Shown here: positions 16,752 through 24,257 of the stretch, in pieces
Numbering within the stretch: position 1 is the stretch's first letter
Layout of the letters: each line of letters starts with the position of its first letter
From: Desulfurococcaceae archaeon
GTDB taxonomy: Archaea; Thermoproteota; Thermoprotei_A; Sulfolobales; Desulfurococcaceae
DNA length: 49,578 bases
Assembly (NCBI GenBank): GCA_020833245.1
Contig: JAJHQQ010000003.1
Span: 1 to 49,578, forward strand
Direction: 5' to 3'
Made by a program: the position numbers and the translations under genes
Notes under the pieces: model-generated
What the model was told of the DNA's origin: nothing
The model's database searches: none
The model's input: the letters and a program-made list of their open reading frames with translations, nothing else

Positions 16752-18041
16752 GTGGACTTGCAAGAGCTACTTCACATGGCTAAAATTACTGGAAAAGAGC
16801 TGTTAGAAGCTGGCGATATTAGCCGCGAGCACGTAGCGACCAGATTAAGCTACGAAAACAGAAATAAACTAGTGCTATTTAGAGTAAGCGATATAATAAA
16901 CGACACAGTACTATTCTCTAACATAATTACTTCTAGAAGGGACATTCAGCGATTACTGGGAGTGAAAACACTCGAAGAGGCTTACGCTAAGCTATCAGAA
17001 GCTGTTAACTCGCCGCGGGGTCTAGAAACTGTGAGATTCGAAGACTTCTTCGTTGAAGTAAACCTAGATCTCAGCAAGCTCCCATTTATAAAGTACTATA
17101 GAGAAGACGGTGGGTACTACTTAACGAGCTCGGTCTACATTGCTTGTTACGAGTCTACTTGTAATGCCAGTTTTCACAGAACAATGTACTTGTCTAGAGA
17201 TAGAGCAGTTCTCAGAATAGTCCCGAGACATCTACACTACATTGTAACTAAGCACAGTGAGAGTGGAAGAGATACACCAGTAGCGCTAGTACTTGGTTTA
17301 AGCCCGCTTCAAGAGCTCGCCTCAGCCATGAGCCCACCTCTAGGCGTATTCGAGGTGTCTGTTGGCGCGGCGATGACTAATGATAATAGAGTCGTTAAAA
17401 CCCCTCGTTACGGAATACCGGTTCCAGCTGAGGCTAGTATTATAGTTGAGGGATTAATTTCCAGGAGTGAGGTGGTGCCTGAGGGGCCATTCACGGATAT
17501 ACTAATGCTGGTTGACAGTGTTAGGGAGCAGCCTGTTTTTATAGGAGAGCACATGTACGTGTCGCGGAGAACTCCTAGAGTAGTACACGCTATTGTTCCA
17601 GGCCTCTGGGAGCACCAGTTACTAATGGGGTTTCCGCGCGAGTCTCAAATCTACATGGAGGTTAAGCGCGTAGTACCGTGTGTTAGTGCTGTGAGGTTGA
17701 CAGAGGGGGGCTCTACGTGGCTACACGCGGTAATAGCAGTTAGCGAGAAGTGCTCTTATGCTGATGCTAAATTAGCAGCACTAGTAGCCATCGCGGCGCA
17801 TCCAAGCGTGAAACACGTTGTTGTACTAGATGACGACATTGACGTTGAAAACCCAGAAATGATTGAGTGGGCTATTGCCACTAGGTGTAAGGGGGGAGAG
17901 GATATTCTCATTATTCCGAGTATTAGAGGCAGTACGCTTGAACCTCGAAGTGTAAATGGCGTGGGTGATAAAGTAGTCTTAATTGCCATTAAACCGAGAA
18001 ACGAGCCTAGCGCGAAGTACACAAGGGTAAGGGTTCCATAG
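16752..18041 (+). CDS. UbiD-family decarboxylase, probable trans-anhydromevalonate 5-phosphate decarboxylase
   Basis: 429 aa prenylated-FMN decarboxylase of the UbiD family; the VPEGPFTD segment with its conserved Glu (about residue 237), the PLGVFEV region and the late DDDIDV segment are typical. Generic UbiD proteins act on many acids, but here the next two genes encode both subunits of aconitase X. In archaea this trio is the established alternative mevalonate branch: phosphomevalonate dehydratase (aconitase X) followed by decarboxylation of trans-anhydromevalonate 5-phosphate to isopentenyl phosphate. The neighbourhood therefore makes that the best call. GTG start, tight operon spacing (4 bp before, 2 bp after). 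Confidence 0.88.
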   Translation: MDLQELLHMAKITGKELLEAGDISREHVATRLSYENRNKLVLFRVSDIINDTVLFSNIITSRRDIQRLLGVKTLEEAYAKLSEAVNSPRGLETVRFEDFFVEVNLDLSKLPFIKYYREDGGYYLTSSVYIACYESTCNASFHRTMYLSRDRAVLRIVPRHLHYIVTKHSESGRDTPVALVLGLSPLQELASAMSPPLGVFEVSVGAAMTNDNRVVKTPRYGIPVPAEASIIVEGLISRSEVVPEGPFTDILMLVDSVREQPVFIGEHMYVSRRTPRVVHAIVPGLWEHQLLMGFPRESQIYMEVKRVVPCVSAVRLTEGGSTWLHAVIAVSEKCSYADAKLAALVAIAAHPSVKHVVVLDDDIDVENPEMIEWAIATRCKGGEDILIIPSIRGSTLEPRSVNGVGDKVVLIAIKPRNEPSAKYTRVRVP

Positions 18042-18043
18042 CA

Positions 18044-19219
18044 ATGTACCTTACACGCGAGCAGGAGAAAATGCTGAGAGGAGAGTACGGGTGGTCGACG
18101 GCTAAGGCAATGGAGATCATTGTTAAAGTGGGTGAGGCTCTCGGCGCAGAGGAGCTAGTGGAGATTGTTCACGCACACATATCCGGTGTGTCATACTCCA
18201 CAATTGGCAGGTATGGTGCTGAGTTTATTAGAGAGATTATTCTGAGAGGTGGTAAAACCAGGGTTTTCACAACAATTAATCCTGGCTGCGTGGATTACTC
18301 TGGCTTTTCAGGGATCATAGACAACTCCCTCTTAGATTACCAGAGGCTTATTGATGATCCTCTTAGAGAGGCTGGAGTTAAACCAGTATTCACCTGTATA
18401 CCTTACTTTTACAGAACACCTCTGCCTGGAGAGCACTTGGCGTGGGGTGAGAGTAGTGCTGTTATATTCGCGAACTCTATTTACGGAGGGTTCACGAATA
18501 GAGAGGGCGGTCCAGTGGCTTTAGCGGCTGCTTTAACAGGCTTTACGTATAATGCGGGCTTACATCTACTCGAAAATCGCGTTGGTAGAGTTGAGATTAA
18601 AGTAAATGCGAGAACTCTAACTATGCCTATTGGCGCGCTGGGCTTGTGGGTGGGGGAAGAAGTCAAGGCTATACCCCATATTCGGGGGCTACGCGGTGTG
18701 CAGCTATTTGATTTAAAGAACATGCTAGCTTCGGCCGCGGCTAGCGGTAATCACGCGCTGATTATTATAGATGAGATCACGCCGATGGGTACTTTTAGAC
18801 TAGATCTCACTGAGAAAGTAGAGCCCGAGATTAGCGTACTAGAGAACTACTTGGGGGATAACTGCGCTGGCAGCAACATTCTCGGATATATAGGGTGTCC
18901 TCACACAACCCCCCAGGAGTTACTACTGATCGCGAGGCTCGTGAAGAGGCATGGAAAGCCCAGAAGGGGAAAACTACTAGTAACCATTCCAGCTGAGTTT
19001 ACGCGAATACACCGGGATCTAGTCTTAGAGTTGAGAGCAATGGGTGTTGATATCGCGGCTGGTACATGCCCGGTAGTATCGCGGTTTAAGGAGAAATTCG
19101 ACTGTATTTTAACTAATAGTGGTAAAGCTCTATTTTACCTCAGGAGAGTGCACGGTGTTAAAGTAAAATTGGCGGGCGTGAAGGAAATTGTCAAGCAACT
19201 CTCCGGTGTACAGAAGTGA
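18044..19219 (+). CDS. Aconitase X catalytic (large) subunit, probable phosphomevalonate dehydratase
   Basis: 391 aa DUF521/aconitase X large chain. It should bind an iron-sulfur cluster; the three candidate ligands are Cys118 (TCIPYF), Cys285 (GCPHTT) and Cys342 (GTCPVV). With the small swivel subunit encoded next and a UbiD decarboxylase just before, the likely reaction is dehydration of (R)-5-phosphomevalonate to trans-anhydromevalonate 5-phosphate in the archaeal mevalonate route. The other known aconitase X function, proline-analogue dehydration, is less likely in this context. The 3' end overlaps the small-subunit frame by up to 32 bp. Confidence 0.9.
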   Translation: MYLTREQEKMLRGEYGWSTAKAMEIIVKVGEALGAEELVEIVHAHISGVSYSTIGRYGAEFIREIILRGGKTRVFTTINPGCVDYSGFSGIIDNSLLDYQRLIDDPLREAGVKPVFTCIPYFYRTPLPGEHLAWGESSAVIFANSIYGGFTNREGGPVALAAALTGFTYNAGLHLLENRVGRVEIKVNARTLTMPIGALGLWVGEEVKAIPHIRGLRGVQLFDLKNMLASAAASGNHALIIIDEITPMGTFRLDLTEKVEPEISVLENYLGDNCAGSNILGYIGCPHTTPQELLLIARLVKRHGKPRRGKLLVTIPAEFTRIHRDLVLELRAMGVDIAAGTCPVVSRFKEKFDCILTNSGKALFYLRRVHGVKVKLAGVKEIVKQLSGVQK

Positions 19220-19610
19220 AGTTAAGCAGATCGTCCCGGGACCTTGTAGCGGTGAAGTCGTGCTAGTTGATAGCTATATTAGCTTTTTCGGCGAGGTTAA
19301 CCCTGAACAAGGGTGCTTGTCTACACTTGAAAATAGGTGTTTTCGGGGCAAGGTATTAGTGTTCAGGGGGACACGTGGGAGCACTGTAGCACCATACATT
19401 ATCTACGCATTAAGGAAGAGCAATGCGGCTCCAGCTTGTATTATAGTGGCGGAGGCTGAGCCGATGTTAATAGCGGGATGCGTGATCGCGGAAATACCGC
19501 TATTTGTAGCTGGGAACTACAGTGAGCTCGTTAAAAGTATACAAGCATATAGTAATAGTGTGTATTTAGTGGTGAAGGGAGCTGAGCTCTTACTCTACAA
19601 GAGAGTATAG
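19188..19610 (+). CDS. Aconitase X swivel (small) subunit, probable phosphomevalonate dehydratase
   Basis: About 135-140 aa DUF126 protein. The VPGPCSGEVVLVDSYISFFGEVNPEQG segment (split across the N-terminal third) and the GTRGSTVAPYI loop match the swivel-domain family, which closes over the active site of the large subunit. The start is uncertain: TTG 19188 overlaps the large subunit by 32 bp, while GTG 19206 (MYRSEVKQIVPG) gives a more usual length. Translational coupling with the large subunit is likely either way. Thymidylate kinase follows after 10 bp. Confidence 0.88.
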   Translation: MSSNSPVYRSEVKQIVPGPCSGEVVLVDSYISFFGEVNPEQGCLSTLENRCFRGKVLVFRGTRGSTVAPYIIYALRKSNAAPACIIVAEAEPMLIAGCVIAEIPLFVAGNYSELVKSIQAYSNSVYLVVKGAELLLYKRV

Positions 19611-19620
19611 TGGAGTCTTC

Positions 19621-20229
19621 GTGGTTCTTGAAGGTATAGATGGATCTGGGAAAACGACGATAGCAAACATGATTATTAAAGGACTCTCCGAAAGGGGGCT
19701 TAAAACACTGTACACATACGAGCCCACAGACTCAGAGGTAGTTACTGTTCTGAAGACTAAGTACGGCGATCTCAGAGACCCGTACATAGATGCACTAACA
19801 TTCGCACTTGACAGGCTTCTTCACGTCAAGTCTAAGGTTCTACCAGCTCTGAAACAAGGCTACATTGTTGTCTGCGACAGGTACTATTATAGTAGTGTTG
19901 CATATCAAGGTGCGATGGGCGCTCCCATTGAGTGGATACTCGAAGTGAATAAGTGGGCTTTGAAGCCGCACATTGCGATCTACCTTGATGTCGACCCCGC
20001 AGTGGCCTTTAAGCGTAAAGAATCAATGGTTTCAAGGTTCTCGGAGTTTGAGAAACTAGAATTACAGTACAGAGTGAGAGAGGTTTACTTGAGACTTGTA
20101 GAAATGGGGTTACTTGTCCCCGTGGACGCTTCTCGCGATATTAGAGAAGTTTACAGTGACGTGGAGAGGTTAGTACTAGGCGTTATTGAGAAGAAGACGT
20201 CATCGCTGGCTTCTCGAGGCGATTTGTGA
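19621..20229 (+). CDS. tmk: Thymidylate kinase
   Basis: Phosphorylates dTMP to dTDP. The P-loop GIDGSGKT is at residues 5-12, the DRYYYSSVAYQG segment (about 89-100) is the family's DR(Y/H) motif, and a lid with RKESMVSRFSEFE follows. 202 aa, normal length. The GTG start has ggag six bases upstream. Last gene of the plus-strand run from 14852; its C-terminal coding sequence overlaps the convergent gene by 30 bp. Confidence 0.94.
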   Translation: MVLEGIDGSGKTTIANMIIKGLSERGLKTLYTYEPTDSEVVTVLKTKYGDLRDPYIDALTFALDRLLHVKSKVLPALKQGYIVVCDRYYYSSVAYQGAMGAPIEWILEVNKWALKPHIAIYLDVDPAVAFKRKESMVSRFSEFEKLELQYRVREVYLRLVEMGLLVPVDASRDIREVYSDVERLVLGVIEKKTSSLASRGDL

Positions 20230-20565
20230 TTTTAGTCTCTGTATTCTCTCAAGCACCTCTAGCCACTTAATGTAGTCTGTTGGATCTATATCTGGCGTGT
20301 TTAATAGACTCTCAATACTCCTTAAGGCTTGACTTTCTAGTCTCTCAATTACATTGAGCATGTATGTCTTAGAGTAGATCTCCTTGGCCTCTTCCTCGGA
20401 TTTAACAATGTGAACTCTCCCGTGAACAGGACATACGACTTCACCGGTTTTTAGTTTAAATAGTGGTAAATGACACCCCTCAACAGGGCAGGTCTCAGCG
20501 AGCATTACTGCCCCGGACTTAAGGAGCTCTGCCATTATCTTCGTTGGGTCGCTCCTCGTGGACAT
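20200..20565 (-). CDS. Sjogren-syndrome autoantigen 1-type zinc-ribbon protein (UPF0148/COG1645)
   Basis: 121 aa. The N-terminal MAELLKSGAVMLAETCPVEGC...LFKLKTGEVVCPVHG motif is the signature of this archaeal/eukaryal family: a helix followed by a Cys-rich ribbon. The C-terminal half is helical. Biochemical function in archaea is not established. It converges with tmk with a 30 bp tail-to-tail overlap and faces away from the UPF0147 gene. Confidence 0.85.
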   Translation of the reverse strand: MSTRSDPTKIMAELLKSGAVMLAETCPVEGCHLPLFKLKTGEVVCPVHGRVHIVKSEEEAKEIYSKTYMLNVIERLESQALRSIESLLNTPDIDPTDYIKWLEVLERIQRLKSQIASRSQR

Positions 20566-20688
20566 TAGTACGTGTTCACCTCCATGATTGTGTAATTTTA
20601 AATTAAGCTTATTATACTGTAGTGAGAAACATAATTAATACTCCCTTCCAGCATAACATAGGGCTAGAATGCCGAGAAGGTGTGAAAA

Positions 20689-20958
20689 ATGAGCCGCCTC
20701 ATGGATAACGAGGCTAAAATAAAAAATGCTGTTTACATTCTAATGACAATTATTAATGACACGGCCATTCCGCGGAATATTAGAAGGGCGGCTATGGAGG
20801 CTCTCAATCACCTGCGCGACACAAAATACACACCCGGCGTCAGAGCCGCCAATGCTATAGGTGCGCTTGAACAGGTTGGTCAAGACCCAAATATGTCTCT
20901 AAGTGCCCGTACAAAGATATGGCAAGTTATATCGATACTCGAGACCGTGAAAGACTAG
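20689..20958 (+). CDS. UPF0147 family protein
   Basis: 89 aa all-helical protein of the archaeal UPF0147 (COG1698) family, recognised by [17 protein letters not shown] and the central [10 protein letters not shown] segment. Function is unknown for the whole family. The start ATG at 20689 has a ggtg Shine-Dalgarno about eight bases upstream; a second ATG lies four codons in. It precedes fau-1 by 111 bp on the same strand. Confidence 0.88.
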   Translation: MSRLMDNEAKIKNAVYILMTIINDTAIPRNIRRAAMEALNHLRDTKYTPGVRAANAIGALEQVGQDPNMSLSARTKIWQVISILETVKD

Positions 20959-21069
20959 ATCTCTAGTAGTGTTTACTGTAAGGTGCAGCTAGTCAAGGCA
21001 ACTAGATGACACTGAAAACGGATGTATTTAGAGTTTTTCACAGGATCTACTCGCAGGTTAGGGGTTTAG

Positions 21070-22500
21070 ATGACGCAGGTCAGAGTGCGTATCCGCGGTA
21101 TTTACGCGACAGCCTTATCGAAGCTACTGCTGGATCATGGCTTTAAAATAGTTGAAGCTAGCGAGAAAATTCAAGAAAGACTCTCAATAGAATTAGAGAA
21201 AGAGCCTGCTGATGTAACTGTTAAGACAACTGATATTGAGGATGAGATACTTGTTATAGGTACTCCACGAGAAGCAGTCGAGGTTTACAATACTATTGTC
21301 GAGAACTTAAAGTACGTGTTTACGTGGAGGTCAAAACTAGAACTCTACGCTGTGTATAAAGGCGTGGTAACGGAGAAAATAGGCGATCACTGTACGGTTG
21401 ATCTCGGGGAAATTAAGGGCTACTTATTGCCCTGCACGGAAAACCAGGGATCGAGTGTAGTAGTTGGTGTTAAAAAAGCACCGCTAAAACCAGGCGAGAG
21501 AACTCTACTATCTAAGAGCTTTATGATTAGAGGAAAAGTGCTCGCGCTAATACACGGCGAACCCAGAATATCCTTCTCAGAGCACATTAGAGATAGTAAG
21601 ACCAGGGCTAGACTCTCATCTCTAGCTCTATCTAAGCTAATGGGTACTGGTCTGGGCGTTCACTTTAGGAGTAGTTCTAAATACGCTAGTGACGAGATTA
21701 TTTTAGAGGAGATCAGCCGGCTAATTCTTGAGTACAGGGATTTGGTGGAGAGAGCAAAGAGCCTTAGTGCTCCAGTTAAGCTAAGAGACGGAGAGTTCAT
21801 AGGTATTATTGGATTAACTAGCTTAGCTAAGAGTACTCTAGATGAAATTAGGAGTACTGTCACTAGAACAATTAGTCTACATCACTCACTTAAATCCTCT
21901 GGTTTAAGTGACTACGTGGATCTACTAGAAGGTGTTGCAGCGAGCGACACGTGTAGTCGTGAAGTATCATTGAGAATACTGCACTTCATAAGTGAGAAGT
22001 TGAGGGAGAGGCGGGTAGTAGAGTTTATTCACATCAAGCCAACGGGGGAGAAAATTACTCTAGGTGAGGGGGAGGTCTTAGACGTATCAGTGGACTCTAA
22101 TCTCATCAAGCTCGTTGTTAAAAGAACTATTAAGTCGCCTGGTGTGTACGATGGTTTAGGCGTGGAGAAAGAGCCCGGAGACGTCGACTACGTTGTAGTC
22201 AGGAGTGATCAGCCAATTTTATCGCACAACTACTATAGAGGGGAGAAGTGGTTAGGGAGCTACATAAATATTAATACTCCACCGGAGGTAGCACCAGGGT
22301 TAGTTAAATACAACGATCTCCTGGTTGACGTCATAGTAATGCCTAGTGGAGACGTAAAAGTAGTAGACGAAAAAGAGCTTGATAAGGCGCGGGAAGCGGA
22401 ATTAGTCACTGAGCACCTTTATAGCTACGCGAAAAGCGCGCTTAAACACGTACTTGAAAACTACACAATGTACATTTATAATCCCAGATATAAGAGTTAA
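21070..22500 (+). CDS. fau-1: FAU-1-type ribonuclease / AU-rich RNA-binding protein (DUF402)
   Basis: 476 aa, the length of Pyrococcus FAU-1. An N-terminal half with an S1-like region (VYKGVVTEKIGDHCTVDLGEIKGYLLP) is joined to a C-terminal DUF402 domain (about residues 330-455, including YDGLGVEKEPGDVDYVVVRSDQP and VAPGLVKYNDLLVDVIVMPSG). Archaeal homologues bind AU-rich RNA and are reported to act in RNA maturation, with resemblance to RNase E/G. A tRNA-Leu gene begins 17 bases after its stop in the same orientation, so the tRNA may be cotranscribed with or read through from this gene. Confidence 0.87.
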   Translation: MTQVRVRIRGIYATALSKLLLDHGFKIVEASEKIQERLSIELEKEPADVTVKTTDIEDEILVIGTPREAVEVYNTIVENLKYVFTWRSKLELYAVYKGVVTEKIGDHCTVDLGEIKGYLLPCTENQGSSVVVGVKKAPLKPGERTLLSKSFMIRGKVLALIHGEPRISFSEHIRDSKTRARLSSLALSKLMGTGLGVHFRSSSKYASDEIILEEISRLILEYRDLVERAKSLSAPVKLRDGEFIGIIGLTSLAKSTLDEIRSTVTRTISLHHSLKSSGLSDYVDLLEGVAASDTCSREVSLRILHFISEKLRERRVVEFIHIKPTGEKITLGEGEVLDVSVDSNLIKLVVKRTIKSPGVYDGLGVEKEPGDVDYVVVRSDQPILSHNYYRGEKWLGSYININTPPEVAPGLVKYNDLLVDVIVMPSGDVKVVDEKELDKAREAELVTEHLYSYAKSALKHVLENYTMYIYNPRYKS

Positions 22501-22517
22501 AGATTTAACTAGGAGGC

Positions 22518-22602
22518 GCGGGGGTGCCCGAGCTTGGTCAAAGGGGTCGGGCTTAGGACCCGATGGCGTAGGCCTGCGTGGGTTCAAATCCCACCCCCCG
22601 CA
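22518..22602 (+). tRNA. tRNA-Leu (UAG anticodon)
   Basis: 85 nt without intron or encoded CCA. Acceptor GCGGGGG pairs with CCCCCGC (22595-22601) with discriminator A. The anticodon stem TCGGG/CCCGA encloses the loop CTTAGGA, giving anticodon TAG. A long variable arm (class II tRNA) precedes the T arm GTGGG-TTCAAAT-CCCAC. All arms are perfectly paired. Confidence 0.97.
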
Positions 22603-22640
22603 CTGTGATCACGGATACTTATTCTTGAAGCAGAATTCAG

Positions 22641-23681
22641 TTAAGTCTTTAATATGATTCTTCCTCTTACTGGAATAACCTCATTGCAGCGTTTACACCT
22701 GTATTTCCCATTGGAGTAGTCTAGGTGGGTGCTTAGCACTCTGTAGTGGCTTCGGTATATAAGTAGCTTACCACACCTTGGACACCTCGTTGACTCGAGC
22801 TCGGGGTCCCAAACGTTACCTACGTACACGTACTTTAACCCCTCTCTAGTAGCGTAGTTTCTGATTTCGAGTAGTCTACTTAGAGGTGTTGGAGGCTCTT
22901 TCCACCTGTGAGCAGGGTGGTACCTGTTAATGTGTAGTGGGACATCGGGGCCGAGCTCTCTTAAGTGATTATTTACAATCCACTCAACGCACTCCTCGAA
23001 ATCGTTAGTGTTCGTTACAACTAAGTACACTATTTCGACGTGAGCACCCATATTAATAGCTATCTTTGCGTTCCTGAACACCACGCTGTGATCAATACCT
23101 ACCAGCGCGCTTTTCATAGCGGGGCAGCCCTTTATATCGGCTGAGAAGCCGTCTACGCCGGCCTCTAGGACGGCTTTGAGAGACCGCGGAGTAAAATACA
23201 TGTTTGTTACCATCATTGAGTACAGGTTGTTTTTCACGGCTAACTCGGTTACGTCAATAACGTAGTCTAGGTTAGTTATAGGCTCATTAAAGCTCGCTGA
23301 GAGGCCTTCATCATCACTCAGAATTGCTAGTTTTACCAGCTCTTCAGGCGGTACTAGGTCGCTCCTCTCTGGCGGTTCACTGAAACTTAAGTGGTCGTTT
23401 TGACACCACGGGCAGTAGAAGTTACATCCGTAGTTACTATACGTTAAGGCGGTGGAGCCCGGCCAGTAGTGAAATAGTGGCTTAATCTCAATAGGCCTAC
23501 TTTCAATAGCGCTAAGCTTCCCGTAACCCGCATGGTAGAGAACACCATTAATGTTTACGTAGTTTTTGCAGGGTCCACGTAAACCACTCTTTAAAATACA
23601 GCCCCTCTCGCAGACTAGACACTTAACGTCGGCATCTCGTAAAACCTCGTAAAATCTCGCTTTAACGATCAGAGAAATCAC
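22641..23681 (-). CDS. Radical SAM protein, AmmeMemoRadiSam/PflA-like
   Basis: 346 aa. An N-terminal Cys-rich segment (CLVCERGCILKSGLRGPC) precedes the radical SAM cluster motif CNFYCPWC (CX3CX2C, about residues 88-95). Then come SFNEPI and SADIKGCP typical of the AmrS-type group, and a C-terminal zinc ribbon (CPRCG ... CKRCN). This is the domain plan of the archaeal radical SAM partner of the AMMECR1 and Memo proteins, a conserved system of unsettled function. Neither partner is in the window. GTG start next to an aggtga sequence; other starts are not available nearby. It ends between the two tRNA genes. Confidence 0.85.
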   Translation of the reverse strand: MISLIVKARFYEVLRDADVKCLVCERGCILKSGLRGPCKNYVNINGVLYHAGYGKLSAIESRPIEIKPLFHYWPGSTALTYSNYGCNFYCPWCQNDHLSFSEPPERSDLVPPEELVKLAILSDDEGLSASFNEPITNLDYVIDVTELAVKNNLYSMMVTNMYFTPRSLKAVLEAGVDGFSADIKGCPAMKSALVGIDHSVVFRNAKIAINMGAHVEIVYLVVTNTNDFEECVEWIVNNHLRELGPDVPLHINRYHPAHRWKEPPTPLSRLLEIRNYATREGLKYVYVGNVWDPELESTRCPRCGKLLIYRSHYRVLSTHLDYSNGKYRCKRCNEVIPVRGRIILKT

Positions 23682-23692
23682 CTCTGAGTGAG

Positions 23693-23802
23693 CGCCGGGG
23701 GCGGGATTTGAACCCGCGCACCCCCCGCAGGGGGTAGTGGGTCTCTCTAGTTAACGCTGGAGTACTCGAGCCCACCCCCTTCGACCGCTCGGGCACCCCG
23801 GC
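23693..23802 (-). tRNA. tRNA-Ser (CGA anticodon) with a 22-nt intron
   Basis: Minus-strand class II tRNA, 110 nt, 88 nt after splicing. Acceptor GCCGGGG pairs with CCCCGGC, discriminator G. The anticodon stem GTGGG/CCCAC encloses CTCGAG, then an intron at plus-strand positions 23743-23764, then A; splicing after position 37 gives loop CTCGAGA and anticodon CGA (Ser). The variable arm CCCCC-TGC-GGGGG and the T arm GCGGG-TTCAAAT-CCCGC are perfect. Position 37/38 is the canonical archaeal intron site. The bulge-helix-bulge is short (about three clear pairs in the central helix), so the exact ends are inferred. Confidence 0.93.
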
Positions 23803-23877
23803 TCTAAACTATACTAATGGTATTTTCTTCTTATAACAGTTACCGTGTAGTTAATCTTCGTGGTCAATGCACTATAG

Positions 23878-23886
23878 TATTTTAAA
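23878..23886 (+). promoter_or_regulatory. TATA box for the C/D sRNA at 23911
   Basis: tattttaaa is centred at 23882; adding the usual 26 bases predicts transcription start at about 23908, three bases before the C box. No protein gene in this orientation lies downstream, so this promoter most likely serves the sRNA. Confidence 0.6.
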
Positions 23887-23910
23887 CCATGTGTTAATAG
23901 ATAATTATTA

Positions 23911-23975
23911 GTGATGAGCTTTCAGCGGTCGGATCTACTCCAAGTCATCACGGTGAAGAAATAGGCCGCGTCTGA
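23911..23975 (+). ncRNA. C/D box sRNA with a probable 23S rRNA guide
   Basis: C GTGATGA (23911-23917), 12-nt guide GCTTTCAGCGGT, D' CGGA (23930-23933), a 19-nt spacer, C' GTGAAGA (23953-23959), 12-nt guide AATAGGCCGCGT, D CTGA (23972-23975). Both guides have exactly 12 nt, the archaeal norm; the D'-C' spacer is longer than usual. The first guide is complementary to ACCGCTGAAAGC, which I recall as a conserved segment near the 3' end of archaeal 23S rRNA (compare GTGCTGAAAGC in E. coli). The N+5 rule would methylate the C before TGAAAGC. A TATA box is positioned for a start at the C box. The segment also contains an inverted GTGATGA/TCATCAC pair. Confidence 0.8.
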
Positions 23976-24257
23976 TGCTTAAGTAATATTGATACGAGTT
24001 ATCGCTATTTGAGAAGTGTAAACCCCTTAGGGGGGCGTTCTCCGAACAGACTAGTTGGTCTGGGTGCGGCTTAGTTATGATCATATAACTACACGAGATC
24101 AGAGTCTCAGAAAACTCTTCTAGTACTTCTAATAACCAGACCCTCGTAACCAGGGGACTCTTCACGAGTTATAACTCAGAGGGTAGTCTCCCGACGGCGC
24201 TTCATCGGGCCTACTGCTTTATCAAGTCTGAGTGCTTAAAATACTTTAAGTAGTGTA
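23976..24257. other. Gene-free region with many potential RNA stems, unassigned
   Basis: No convincing protein gene in either strand; a 76-codon minus-strand frame has no family features. Potential stems in plus coordinates: 24047-24051 with 24058-24062 (CAGAC/GTCTG); 24072-24078 with 24085-24091 (TAGTTAT/ATAACTA, 6-nt loop); 24101-24105 with 24114-24118; 24057-24063 with 24136-24142 (GGTCTGG/CCAGACC, enclosing the previous two); 24141-24144 with 24152-24155; a perfect 12-bp palindrome 24166-24177; and 24190-24194 with 24205-24209 inside 24183-24186 with 24211-24214. A minus-strand TATA-like tattttaag near 24240 could start a transcript near 24214. I looked for RNase P, SRP and 5S RNA core motifs and did not find them. 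Confidence 0.4.

Noticed and set aside
23935-24165. 76-codon minus-strand frame in the gene-free region
   Set aside because: Composition is unlike neighbouring proteins, there is no recognisable domain or Shine-Dalgarno, and it overlaps the C/D sRNA and the stem-rich region.
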